Notes under the pieces: generated by a model | Told to the model about the DNA's origin: nothing | Databases searched by the model: none | What the model saw: only the letters and a program-made list of their open reading frames with translations | Part shown: positions 1-8,695 of the stretch, in pieces | Position numbering within the stretch: the stretch's first letter is position 1 | Layout: each line of letters begins with the position of its first letter | From: Clostridia bacterium | Lineage (GTDB): Bacteria > Bacillota > Clostridia > Acetivibrionales > JAFADI01 | NCBI GenBank assembly: GCA_026418695.1 | Contig: JAOAAU010000009.1 | Location: 62,001 to 126,000, forward strand | Length of the DNA stretch: 64,000 nt | Direction: 5' to 3' | Program-made: the position numbers and the translations under genes

Positions 1-1184
1 TGTTGCCGGTTTTAGAATACGGATTTATCTATTCCATTCTTCTTTTTGATGATAATGCCAGAGAACTTGAAAATTATATGCAGATTCTTGAAATTCCTGA
101 AAAAAGCGGATATATCATGACGATGGAATTTGGGGAATCGGAAAAATCCGGAACAATGGGCAACCGAATCGGTCTTAGTGTGAAAAGCCAGTCTTTCTAT
201 CCATATATCAGAGATGCCATCAAATACTGTTGCCGCTGCCTTGTTGGGCCTGTGATGCTAAATAGAATTGTGGTGTTTGTTCCTTGCGAGGTCAGCGACG
301 ATGAGTATAATTATCGGCTTGAGGCGTTGAATATTGCTAGGAACATTTATGCGAAGATTTCAGAGAAAGTAGATGCAGACTTTTGTGTCGGCATAGGAAG
401 AATCTATACCGGAATAGAGAACTTATCCCGTTCCTATGACGAATCTTTGAAGGCAATAAGGTATGCTGAAAGTAAGGGAATTATTCATATTATGGATGTG
501 CCTTCAGAAGGAGTCTATAATTCGGAATATCCTGTAATGAAAGAAAAACTTCTTCTTGAAAAAGCATCTCAGGGAGATACTTCCGTTTGTCTTGAGGCTT
601 TCAGCTTTATCTTTGACTGGCTGGTTGCGGAATATAATGAAAAACCGTTAAAAATCAAAGGAAAGCTTTTTGAACTTATAGTATTGTTGCAGCGGACGGC
701 TTCGGATTATGGTGTAGATGAAAGTGAAATAGCAGGAAAAAAAGATTATTTCATCGAAATGCTGAATATAGAAGATATGGGAGAAATCAAAGCCTGGTGC
801 AGACAGAACATTGAGCGTGTTGTCAATGGGATCAATTCTATTCGGGATAAAAAAATTAGTACAGTAATCTTGAAGGCTCGTGAATATATCGATCATGAGT
901 TTCAAAACGATATCACTCTGGAGGATGTATCCAAGGAAGTGAATATCAGCCCCCATTACTTTAGTAAACTGTTTAAGGAAGAAACCGGCGAGAACTTTAT
1001 TGATTACCTGACATCTGTCAGGATACAAAAAGCCAAGGAATATTTGAATGATGGCCGGTATAATATGAAAGAAATTTGTTACCAGATCGGATATGGAGAT
1101 CCAAACTATTTCAGCAGGATATTTAAGAAAATAGTTGGAATTACACCTACGGAGTATAAAGATACAGTGTCAAAAAAAATGTAG
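1..1184 (+). CDS. YesN-like AraC-family response regulator, 5' end cut by window edge
   Basis: The C-terminal ~110 residues form an AraC-type double helix-turn-helix (ITLEDVSKEVNISPHYFSKLF, then MKEICYQIGYGDPNYFSRIFKK). The preceding part resembles the degenerate GGDEF-like middle domain of YesN regulators. No receiver domain is visible; the frame is open to the first base, so the receiver most likely lies upstream of the window and the TTG at 3 is not a real start. Its role would be DNA-binding output of a two-component system. It is followed 13 bp later by a XylF-like lipoprotein and then xylFGH, the order known for the LytS/YesN/XylFII xylose sensor of solventogenic clostridia. The partner LytS kinase would lie further upstream (inference). 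Confidence 0.85.
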   Translation, partial: LPVLEYGFIYSILLFDDNARELENYMQILEIPEKSGYIMTMEFGESEKSGTMGNRIGLSVKSQSFYPYIRDAIKYCCRCLVGPVMLNRIVVFVPCEVSDDEYNYRLEALNIARNIYAKISEKVDADFCVGIGRIYTGIENLSRSYDESLKAIRYAESKGIIHIMDVPSEGVYNSEYPVMKEKLLLEKASQGDTSVCLEAFSFIFDWLVAEYNEKPLKIKGKLFELIVLLQRTASDYGVDESEIAGKKDYFIEMLNIEDMGEIKAWCRQNIERVVNGINSIRDKKISTVILKAREYIDHEFQNDITLEDVSKEVNISPHYFSKLFKEETGENFIDYLTSVRIQKAKEYLNDGRYNMKEICYQIGYGDPNYFSRIFKKIVGITPTEYKDTVSKKM

Positions 1185-1197
1185 GGGTGGAACAGAA

Positions 1198-2286
1198 ATG
1201 AGGATTCAGGGTAAAAAAAGAATTGTTACAATTCTACTCGCTGCAGTTGTTTTAATTTCTATTGCCGGATGTCAAACGACAAAGGAAAGCAGCCTGCCAA
1301 CAGAGCTGAAAAAGGATAAGAAAGTAAAAATCGGGTTTTCAATGGCGACTCTGCAGGAAGAACGCTGGCAGAGAGACCGGGATATTTTCGTTGCGAAGGC
1401 AAAAGAAATGGGCGGAGATGTGATTGTTCAAACTGCAAATAACAACAGTGATGATCAGATTGATCAGGTAAAGTTTCTGTTGGAGCAGGACATTGATATT
1501 CTCCTGATAGTCCCGCATGATGCTGAAAAGGCTTCCGCGGCAGTTCAATTGGCAAAAAAATCGGGCATAAAAGTCATCGCTTATGACCGGCTTGTGAAAA
1601 ATGCCAATGTGGATCTGTACTTATCCTTTGATAATGTAAAAGTTGGAGAGATGATGGCAGAATATATTTATAGAAAAGTTCCTACCGGTAATTATATTAT
1701 TATTAATGGCGCCAAAACAGACCATAACAGCTATATGTTTAACCAAGGTTATAAAAAGGTTTTGAAGCCATATATTGATAAGGGATTTATTTCAGTCATC
1801 AATGAAATATGGACTGAGGACTGGAGACCGGAAGACGCTTTTAATTGTGTAGAAAAAACACTTCAAAAAGGTATTAACATAAACGCTATTATTGCGGCCA
1901 ATGACAGCCTTGCAGGAGCAGCGATTGAAGCGCTGGCGGAACAAAGGCTTGCCGGCAAGGTGGAGGTGGCAGGGCATGATGCAGATATTTCCGGCTGCCA
2001 GAGGGTAGCGGAAGGAACACAGTTGATGACGATTTACAAGCCGATTGAGATAATTGCTGAAAAAGCAGCTGAGATATCCATTAGGATGGCCAAAGGGAAA
2101 GATTTTCATGCAAATAGTGAGATCAACGATGGAAAATATAACGTTCCTTATGAAATGATCGAACCCGTACTAATTACCAAGTCTAATCTGGAGGAAACCG
2201 TAATAAAAGGAAGTTTTCACAGACTTGAGGATGTTTATCGTAATGTGCCGAAAACCCAGTGGCCTAAGAATTCATTGTCCCAATAA
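1198..2286 (+). CDS. XylFII-like xylose-sensing periplasmic-binding lipoprotein
   Basis: This 362-residue lipoprotein starts at ATG 1198 behind GGGGTGG; an in-frame upstream ATG at 1135 lies inside the preceding gene. It has a signal peptide with lipobox (SIAGC). The mature part aligns by eye with E. coli XylF throughout: FSMATLQEERWQRDRDIF, YDRLVKNANVDLYLSFDN, AANDSLAGAAIEAL and the late GHDAD segment. It is the first of two XylF-like proteins here. It sits directly behind the regulator gene and is cut off from the transporter genes by a terminator, so it is more likely the sensor (XylFII) than the transport receptor. The sugar specificity is inferred from XylF similarity; a transport role is possible. 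Confidence 0.82.
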   Translation: MRIQGKKRIVTILLAAVVLISIAGCQTTKESSLPTELKKDKKVKIGFSMATLQEERWQRDRDIFVAKAKEMGGDVIVQTANNNSDDQIDQVKFLLEQDIDILLIVPHDAEKASAAVQLAKKSGIKVIAYDRLVKNANVDLYLSFDNVKVGEMMAEYIYRKVPTGNYIIINGAKTDHNSYMFNQGYKKVLKPYIDKGFISVINEIWTEDWRPEDAFNCVEKTLQKGININAIIAANDSLAGAAIEALAEQRLAGKVEVAGHDADISGCQRVAEGTQLMTIYKPIEIIAEKAAEISIRMAKGKDFHANSEINDGKYNVPYEMIEPVLITKSNLEETVIKGSFHRLEDVYRNVPKTQWPKNSLSQ

Positions 2287-2329
2287 TCAAAGAACTGGAA
2301 GTCAATTCGATAAATCTTGCAATAACCGG

Positions 2330-2354
2330 AAGCTCTCTGTAAGGGAGCTTTTTT
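2330..2354 (+). terminator. Intrinsic terminator after the XylFII-like gene
   Basis: An 8-bp stem (AAGCTCTC with GGGAGCTT, one G-U pair) with loop TGTAA runs into six T residues. It separates the sensor/regulator unit from the xylFGH unit. Confidence 0.85.
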
Positions 2355-2400
2355 CGCTTTTTGGAGAATATTCTTACAATTCAAGTAAACAAAAGATAAA

Positions 2401-2429
2401 TTGAACAATAATTAACAAGGGTGTATAAT
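2401..2429 (+). promoter_or_regulatory. Sigma-A-type promoter upstream of xylF
   Basis: TTGAAC (2401-2406) and TATAAT (2424-2429) are separated by 17 bp. A transcript from here would have a leader of about 370 nt before xylF. Confidence 0.6.
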
Positions 2430-2642
2430 TAAAGACATAAATTCATCAAAAATTATTGCGTATCATTCAACATTCTTTCAAATATATTACTGTCATATAA
2501 ATAGTACGGGATTTGTTTTGTTATAAAAGCATATTGCTTTCTAAAGTAATCTATCGTACATAAGGAATAATCGTTGAACAAAGTAGTTTATATCTCATTC
2601 TCCACCAGATCTTCCGTTGCTTTTTCAAATACCACATAGGTT

Positions 2643-2717
2643 GTCTTACTAAAATTCACATTAAAAAACTGCTAGAAAAAAAGAAAATTGAGAACAAAAT
2701 ATTAATTTTGGTAAGAC
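2643..2717. promoter_or_regulatory. Widely spaced inverted repeat, candidate YesN operator of xylFGH
   Basis: GTCTTACTAAAATT (2643-2656) is repeated inverted as AATTTTGGTAAGAC (2704-2717), matching at 13 of 14 positions. The arms lie 47 bp apart. The right arm is about 32 bp upstream of the TATAAT at 2749, near -45 to -57 of the predicted start, where AraC-type activators usually bind. Binding by the upstream YesN-like protein is inferred. The rest of the 521-bp gap 2287-2807 holds the terminator and promoters listed separately and no gene. Confidence 0.5.
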
Positions 2718-2748
2718 CATCATAAATACCTCTAGAGACAAGGATGGC

Positions 2749-2754
2749 TATAAT
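2749..2754 (+). promoter_or_regulatory. xylF-proximal -10 element without a good -35
   Basis: A perfect TATAAT lies about 50 bp before the xylF start, but the base window at -35 (ATACCT) is poor. This is the pattern expected of an activator-dependent promoter, consistent with the inverted repeat just upstream. Confidence 0.45.
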
Positions 2755-2807
2755 AGGATATTCTATATATAGCAGAAATGCAAAAAACTTTAAGGAGGAA
2801 TTTGTAA

Positions 2808-3905
2808 ATGAAAAAAGCAGTAAAGAGTATTGCTCTGGTTGCGGCACTCATGATGTCTGTTTCTCTGTTTGCTGGTTGCGGATCACAAGCTCCTGCAGCT
2901 GAAAAGAAAGCAGAAGCTCCTGCAGCGAAAACAGAAGAAAAGGCAGCTGAAAAGCCAGCTGAAAAAGCAGCTGACAAACTTAAGGTAGGTTTATCTCTTG
3001 CAACATTGCAGGAAGAAAGATGGGTAAGAGATAAAGAAACTATGGAAGCTGAAGCAAAAGCAAAGGGTCTTGATTTGGCTGTTCAGGTAGCTAACCTTGA
3101 TGCTGCAAAACAGGATGCTCAGTGCGATAACCTGCTTTCACAGGGAATCAAAGTACTTATCCTTGCTCCACAGGATGCCAATGCAGCAGCAGCTATTGTT
3201 GACAAGGCTCATAAAGCTGGTGTAAAAGTTATTTCTTATGACAGATTGATCATGGGAACAGACGTTGACATTTACCTTTCCTTCGACAACGTTAAGGTTG
3301 GAGAAATTCAGGGTGAATGGTTCACAAAGCACTTAGACAAGGGTAACATCGTATGGCTCTCCGGCGCACCTACAGACAACAACGCCAAGTTGTTCAAAGA
3401 AGGCGCTGCTAAGTTCCTCAAACCTAAGATCGACAAGGGAGATTACAAAGTTGTTATGGAACAGGCTGTTGTAGACTGGAAGCCAGACAACGCTCTCAAA
3501 TTGATGGAAAACGCTTTGACAGCTAACAAGAATAATATCCAGGGTGTACTCGCTCCTAACGACGGTACAGCAGGCGGATGTATTCAGGCATTAAACGCTC
3601 AGGGCATGGCAGGTAAAGTGCCGATCACTGGTCAGGATGCAGAACTTGCAGCTGCTCAGAGAATTGTTCAGGGTACTCAGGGCATGACAGTATTCAAGGA
3701 TACTAGAGAACTTGGTAAAGCAGCAATTGCAGCAGCTATGAAGATGGCTAAAAACGAAGATCCTGGCGTTAACAACAAAGTTAACAACAATAAAATGGAT
3801 GTTCCTTCAATCCTTCTCACTCCTTTAGCTGTTGACAAAGACAATATTGACAAGGTTCTTATCGAAAGCGGTTACCTGAAGAAGGACGATGTTTACAAGA
3901 AATAA
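2808..3905 (+). CDS. xylF: D-xylose ABC transporter substrate-binding lipoprotein
   Basis: This 365-residue lipoprotein captures sugar outside the membrane for XylGH. It has a signal peptide with lipobox (LFAGC), then an Ala/Glu/Lys-rich linker at about residues 25-60, then a type I periplasmic-binding fold. XylF hallmarks are present: SLATLQEERWVRDKETM, YDRLIMGTDVDIYLSFDN, MENALTANKNNIQ, APNDGTAGG and GQDAEL. AAGGAGG lies 10 bp before the ATG. Codon use is more biased than in neighbours, as expected for an abundant protein. Specificity for xylose is by family resemblance; ribose or other pentoses cannot be ruled out. Confidence 0.92.
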   Translation: MKKAVKSIALVAALMMSVSLFAGCGSQAPAAEKKAEAPAAKTEEKAAEKPAEKAADKLKVGLSLATLQEERWVRDKETMEAEAKAKGLDLAVQVANLDAAKQDAQCDNLLSQGIKVLILAPQDANAAAAIVDKAHKAGVKVISYDRLIMGTDVDIYLSFDNVKVGEIQGEWFTKHLDKGNIVWLSGAPTDNNAKLFKEGAAKFLKPKIDKGDYKVVMEQAVVDWKPDNALKLMENALTANKNNIQGVLAPNDGTAGGCIQALNAQGMAGKVPITGQDAELAAAQRIVQGTQGMTVFKDTRELGKAAIAAAMKMAKNEDPGVNNKVNNNKMDVPSILLTPLAVDKDNIDKVLIESGYLKKDDVYKK

Positions 3906-3926
3906 GCTGTTATAAAACAAAGTATG

Positions 3927-3962
3927 CTTGAGAGGAATGGCTAAGTGGTTATTCCTCTCGAG
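3927..3962 (+). other. xylF-xylG intercistronic hairpin
   Basis: A 12-bp stem (CTTGAGAGGAAT with ATTCCTCTCGAG, one G-U pair) and 12-nt loop lie between xylF and xylG and are not followed by a T-run. This kind of element commonly stabilises the upstream mRNA, so that more binding protein than transporter is made (inference). Confidence 0.6.
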
Positions 3963-3982
3963 TTGTTTAAAGGTGGAATGGT

Positions 3983-5503
3983 ATGAGCGAATATATTCTT
4001 GAGATGAGAAACATAACAAAGGAGTTTCCAGGGGTCAAAGCACTAGACAACGTAACATTCCGTGTAAAAAAAGGTGAAATCCATGCCCTGTGTGGAGAAA
4101 ACGGAGCGGGTAAATCAACCCTGATGAAGGTATTAAGCGGGGTATATCCTTTTGGTACATATAGTGGGGATATTGTATTGAATGGCAGTGTTCAGCAGTA
4201 CCATAACATTAAGGACAGTGAACATGCCGGAATAGCGATTATTTACCAGGAACTTGCATTGGTTAAACTCATGAGTGTATGTGAAAACATATTCCTGGGA
4301 AATGAAAAGAAGAAAAATGGTTTTATCAATTGGGATGAATCCTATGTTGAAACCGAAAAGGTTTTACAGGAGGTTCGCCTGAACATCAACCCCTTAACCA
4401 AGGTAATCAATCTTGGTATCGGCCAACAGCAGCTGGTTGAAATTGCAAAGGCCATTGCAAAGAATGCCAATATTCTTATTCTTGATGAACCGTCTGCTGC
4501 ATTAACTGAATCTGAAACTGAAAATTTGTTACAAATACTTAAAGAACTTAAAGCAAAAGGCGTAACATGTATATATATATCCCACAAACTGAATGAGGTT
4601 TTTGAAATCGCAGATTCAATCACAATCCTTCGTGATGGGAAGACCATCTGTACGGAAGATGCGAAGGATATGAACGAAGATAAAGTTATCCAGCGTATGG
4701 TCGGAAGAGAACTGACACAACGCTTCCCAAGAGTAGAGCATACTCCGGGAGAAGTAGTGCTTGAGGTAAACAACTGGAATGTTTATAATCCTGAACTTCC
4801 GGATACAAAAGTTATCGATAATGTAAGCTTCAAGCTGAGAAAAGGAGAAATCCTTGGGATTGCCGGCTTGATGGGAGCTGGTAGAACTGAGCTCGTAATG
4901 AGTATTTTTGGCGCATATGGTGTGAATGTTTCAGGAGAGGTGAAGCTGAACGGTAAGAAAATCAATATAAAGAATCCGAAAGAGGCAATCAAGGCGGGAA
5001 TAAGCTATGTTTCCGAAGACAGAAAACGGTATGGGCTTGTTTTGGGAATGGATATAAAAAACAATTCAACCCTGGCCAGTCTTGAAAGCATTTCGAATAT
5101 GAGCCTGATCAATGCAAACGAAGTGATTAAGCTGACAAATGAATATGTGGCAGATCTGAAAATCAAGACTCCGTCCATTGAGCAAAAGGTTGGAAACCTA
5201 AGTGGTGGAAATCAGCAGAAGGTTGTTCTTGCCAAGTGGCTATTGACCAAGCCCAAGGTATTAATCATGGATGAGCCTACCCGTGGAATCGACGTCGGTG
5301 CTAAATTTGAGATTTATAATATCATGAACAAATTAATCGATGAAGGAGTATGTATCATCATGATATCGTCCGAGTTACCGGAGATTCTGGGAATGAGCGA
5401 CAGGGTTGTTGTCATGCATGAAGGGGCTCTGGTAGGAGAACTCGGCTGGCAGGAAGCCACACAGGAGAAGATAATAACTTATGCGACAGGAGGAGCAAAA
5501 TAA
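3983..5503 (+). CDS. xylG: Xylose ABC transporter ATP-binding protein, two ATPase domains
   Basis: A 506-residue sugar ABC ATPase of the XylG/RbsA/MglA type. Domain 1 (about 1-240) has Walker A GENGAGKST, a diverged signature GIGQQQL and Walker B ILILDEPSAAL. Domain 2 (about 255-500) has the usual degenerate Walker A (GLMGAGRTEL) and intact signature LSGGNQQK with Walker B VLIMDEPTRGID. Length is normal for the family. It follows xylF in the same unit and its stop overlaps the xylH start by one base (TAATG), implying translational coupling. It energises pentose import through XylH. Confidence 0.95.
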   Translation: MSEYILEMRNITKEFPGVKALDNVTFRVKKGEIHALCGENGAGKSTLMKVLSGVYPFGTYSGDIVLNGSVQQYHNIKDSEHAGIAIIYQELALVKLMSVCENIFLGNEKKKNGFINWDESYVETEKVLQEVRLNINPLTKVINLGIGQQQLVEIAKAIAKNANILILDEPSAALTESETENLLQILKELKAKGVTCIYISHKLNEVFEIADSITILRDGKTICTEDAKDMNEDKVIQRMVGRELTQRFPRVEHTPGEVVLEVNNWNVYNPELPDTKVIDNVSFKLRKGEILGIAGLMGAGRTELVMSIFGAYGVNVSGEVKLNGKKINIKNPKEAIKAGISYVSEDRKRYGLVLGMDIKNNSTLASLESISNMSLINANEVIKLTNEYVADLKIKTPSIEQKVGNLSGGNQQKVVLAKWLLTKPKVLIMDEPTRGIDVGAKFEIYNIMNKLIDEGVCIIMISSELPEILGMSDRVVVMHEGALVGELGWQEATQEKIITYATGGAK

Positions 5504-6732
5504 TGGCAAACAATGCTAATTTGAATACTGCTGCTAGCCCAAAAAGCACAGTAAAAGTATCATCAAAATCACCGATTCAAATCATTACGGATGCATTCAA
5601 GAGCAACGTTAGACAGTATGCCATGATTATGGCATTGATGGTAATCTGGATATTTTTCACGATTGTAACCAATGGAATATTTATTACATCAAGAAATCTT
5701 TCGAACCTGTTCCTGCAATGTGCAGCAACAGCGATTGCTGCTTGCGGTATGGTATTGGTAATGGTTGCAGGACACATTGATCTTTCCGTAGGTTCCTTTG
5801 TTGGATTTACTGGAGCAATTGCTGCCGTATTGATGGCAAAGATGGGCTGGGGATCTGTTGGGGCAATTGTTGTAACACTTGCGGTTGGTCTAATATTAGG
5901 CGTTTGGCAGGGTTTCTGGGTAGCTTACGGAAAAGTGCCTGCATTCATCGTAACCCTTGCAGGTTTTCTTGCCTTCAGAGGCGGAGTCATCGCAATTACC
6001 GGCGGTAACTCTATCGGACCGATGCAGGGTGGTTTCAAACAGATTGGTCAGGGATATCTCCCAAAAATGACCAACCTTCCTTTCCATGATACCAGTGCTT
6101 TAATTGGATTAATCTTTATCATTTGTTACCTGGTATTTGAGATTAACAAAAGACGTTCAAGGATCAAGTATGGTTTCGAAGTGCTTCCAATGTCACTTCA
6201 ACTTGCAAGAATGCTGGGCGGATCATTGATCATTGCTGTTGTTGTTGGAATCATGGTAAGCTACATGGGGATCCCATATGCGGTGTTATTACTGATTGGT
6301 ATCGTAGTACTGTTTACGATCATAGCAGAGAAGACAACTTTCGGACGCTATGTTTACGCAATCGGTGGCAACAAGGAAGCGGCAAGACTTTCCGGTATCA
6401 ACATCAATAAGGTAAACATGATGATATTTGTACTCATGGGGCTCCTTTCAACCATTGCAGGTATTGTATATACTGCGAGATTGAATGCAGCAACCGGTTC
6501 TGCGGGTACCAACATGGAACTGGATGCCATTGCCTCGGCGGTTATCGGGGGTACAAGTACTCTTGGTGGTGCTGGTACGATCTATGGCTGTATCATCGGT
6601 GCTTTGGTAATGGGCAGCCTTGACAATGGAATGAGCTTGATGAACGCTGACGTTGCTGCTCAGTTTGTTGTTAAAGGGATGATCCTTCTTTTAGCAGTAT
6701 GGTTTGATATCACCTTTAGTAAAAAGGGATAG
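5503..6732 (+). CDS. xylH: Xylose ABC transporter permease
   Basis: A 409-residue polytopic permease of the BPD_transp_2 family. A ~35-residue polar N-terminus is followed by about ten hydrophobic segments. Family motifs include GMVLVMVAGHIDLSVGS and the GGTSTLGGAGTI segment near the C-terminus. It starts at the ATG overlapping the xylG stop codon. It forms the membrane channel of the XylFGH importer. A terminator follows directly, so xylFGH is a complete operon. Confidence 0.95.
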   Translation: MANNANLNTAASPKSTVKVSSKSPIQIITDAFKSNVRQYAMIMALMVIWIFFTIVTNGIFITSRNLSNLFLQCAATAIAACGMVLVMVAGHIDLSVGSFVGFTGAIAAVLMAKMGWGSVGAIVVTLAVGLILGVWQGFWVAYGKVPAFIVTLAGFLAFRGGVIAITGGNSIGPMQGGFKQIGQGYLPKMTNLPFHDTSALIGLIFIICYLVFEINKRRSRIKYGFEVLPMSLQLARMLGGSLIIAVVVGIMVSYMGIPYAVLLLIGIVVLFTIIAEKTTFGRYVYAIGGNKEAARLSGININKVNMMIFVLMGLLSTIAGIVYTARLNAATGSAGTNMELDAIASAVIGGTSTLGGAGTIYGCIIGALVMGSLDNGMSLMNADVAAQFVVKGMILLLAVWFDITFSKKG

Positions 6733-6771
6733 TATAAAGACAGAAGCAATATTAACTGCATATTTTATAAA

Positions 6772-6804
6772 GCCCGGTTTTTAACCGGGCCTTATTTGTT
6801 TTTG
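6772..6804 (+). terminator. Terminator of the xylFGH operon
   Basis: A perfect 8-bp GC-rich stem (GCCCGGTT, loop TTT, AACCGGGC) is followed by a T-rich tract. Confidence 0.85.
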
Positions 6805-6840
6805 TTGAAAAATGGGTGGGAATGGTTGAGGAGGAAATGT

Positions 6841-8541
6841 ATGAAAATTAAATTGGCGGGGTTGAATCTTAAAAAGAGCATTAAGTTTAAAATCTTGGCA
6901 TGTCTTTTACCGATAATTATTTCCTTAATACTGGTAAATGCTTTGGGTCAGGCTGTTTATATCGATAATATGTCAAAGTACACAGGACTGATCAATAACC
7001 TGGTTATACAAAATAGAATCGTAAATTCCTCAATAGAGATCTTAGGTCCGTTGAGATCCATTGTTTCGAATCCCGACAGTTCGGAAAATATAAAAAAGTA
7101 TGAGGATTATAAAAAAACTACATTCAATGATTTGAATCATGTTCAAGCAAATGCAGTCGAATCAACAAAATCAGCCGCAGATTCCTTTGCAAACACAGTA
7201 AAATCGTATATCGCTCAGACGGACAAGGTCTTTGAAATGGCTAAGTCTAGAGATGTTAATACAACAGTTGAGTACTCTGCGGCTGACAGGCTGTCCCAGT
7301 TCATTAAGGAAAACTCAGCGACCCTGACTGTTCAGGAGTTGGAGTACAGTAAAACCATAAGGGAAAATATTGATCAGCGGTACAGATGGACACGAGCAAT
7401 CTCGTTGGGTTTATTGGCGCTGATTATTTTTGTTGGTATTGGCGCTACCCTCCTCGTCGTCAGAAATATAGTAAATCCTTTGAAAAAGCTCATTCAGTTA
7501 AGTGACAAAATATCCCGGGGAGACTTGACCTCCAGTGAACTTGTGGTGCAGGGGGATGATGAGATTGCTACTCTCACCAAGGCATTTAACTCCATGCAAA
7601 AGGGGCTTAAGGAAATCATCACTGTCCTTTCCGAAAATGCGAAGAACATTTCAAATACCTTTGAAAAGTTAAATTTGATCACCAACGACAGCTACCAGGC
7701 ACACCGGGAACTGTCCAGAGTCATTGAAAACAATGCAAACAACGCAGATAACCAGGCAAATCTTATCGGAGGTACCATTACATCCATCAGCGATATTAAC
7801 GAATCCATCAGAAGCATATTTGATGAAACCCAGGTAGTGATCAATAGTGCAAAAGCTGCTTTGTTGAAAGCTGTCCAGGGAGAAGTCAAAATTAAGGAAG
7901 TCATCGACAGGACCGATGACGTGAGAGAATTGATCAATGAGCTGAACAACACAACAGACGGTCTTTACAATTATTCATTAAAGATTGGGAATATCGTGAA
8001 TTTTATCAATGGGATTTCCGAACAGACGAACCTCCTGGCACTAAATGCGGCCATTGAAGCAGCAAGGGCGGGAGAAGCAGGTAAGGGCTTTGCTGTTGTT
8101 TCAGATGAAGTAAAGAAACTGGCGGACCAATCCAAGCAATCTTCTTCTGAAATTACTTCAATCATCCATGCTATCCAAAATCAGATTGAAAACATGAGAT
8201 TGGGAATGAAGAAGAGTGTTGAAGGCATTGCGGCAAGTACAGCAATCGCGAGTGAGGAAGGAGTTGCCTTCAGGGAAATCATTACAGCCAATGAAACGGT
8301 AAATGGACAGGTGCTGTCAATTAATAAGCGGCTGAATGATGCGAAAGATGTAATGAATCAAATCAACGATACCAGCAATACCATTGCAGGTATTACCGAA
8401 GATTTGGCAAGCTCAGCGGCAGAAGCCCTAGCTTCCGTACAGCAGCAGCTCTCTGCCAATGAAGAACTTAATGGCTGCACAACGAATTTGAAGGAAATGT
8501 CCAACGAATTTGACAAGGTAATTCAAAGGTTTAAAGTATAG
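6841..8541 (+). CDS. Methyl-accepting chemotaxis protein
   Basis: A 566-residue transducer. ATG 6841 is chosen because GAGGAGG ends 6 bp before it; upstream in-frame starts overlap the xylH terminator. Domains: transmembrane segment 1 (about 20-37), an extracytoplasmic helical sensor of about 150 residues, transmembrane segment 2 (about 185-210), HAMP (about 210-265) and a cytoplasmic signalling domain. The signalling hairpin ([20 protein letters not shown]) is intact. No C-terminal CheR-docking pentapeptide is visible. It lies 109 bp after xylH, so it may report on sugar or on ligand-loaded XylF, but nothing in the sensor domain proves this. Confidence 0.93.
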   Translation: MKIKLAGLNLKKSIKFKILACLLPIIISLILVNALGQAVYIDNMSKYTGLINNLVIQNRIVNSSIEILGPLRSIVSNPDSSENIKKYEDYKKTTFNDLNHVQANAVESTKSAADSFANTVKSYIAQTDKVFEMAKSRDVNTTVEYSAADRLSQFIKENSATLTVQELEYSKTIRENIDQRYRWTRAISLGLLALIIFVGIGATLLVVRNIVNPLKKLIQLSDKISRGDLTSSELVVQGDDEIATLTKAFNSMQKGLKEIITVLSENAKNISNTFEKLNLITNDSYQAHRELSRVIENNANNADNQANLIGGTITSISDINESIRSIFDETQVVINSAKAALLKAVQGEVKIKEVIDRTDDVRELINELNNTTDGLYNYSLKIGNIVNFINGISEQTNLLALNAAIEAARAGEAGKGFAVVSDEVKKLADQSKQSSSEITSIIHAIQNQIENMRLGMKKSVEGIAASTAIASEEGVAFREIITANETVNGQVLSINKRLNDAKDVMNQINDTSNTIAGITEDLASSAAEALASVQQQLSANEELNGCTTNLKEMSNEFDKVIQRFKV

Positions 8542-8628
8542 TTTTTAATTCCAAATAGAAATAGCAGGAAGTTTTTTCTTAAGGATTAAAAGCACTTGTT
8601 TTTTTCTTAAAGTTTTGTAAATCATGAC

Positions 8629-8684
8629 CCTATTCTTTATCTTATAGAACTATGATAAACTATACGATAAAGAATAGGTTTTTT
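8629..8684 (+). terminator. Long-loop inverted repeat with T-run before the kinase gene
   Basis: CCTATTCTTTATC (8629-8641) and GATAAAGAATAGG (8666-8678) are perfect 13-bp arms around a 24-nt loop, followed by six T residues. It can end the chemoreceptor transcript. It ends only 11 bp before the next gene, so it may also act as an attenuator or operator for that gene. Confidence 0.6.
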
Positions 8685-8695
8685 GTGAGGTTTAT

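Noticed and set aside
3-5. TTG at position 3 as the start of the YesN-like gene
   Set aside because: The frame is open to the window edge and a receiver domain is expected upstream, so this is an internal codon.
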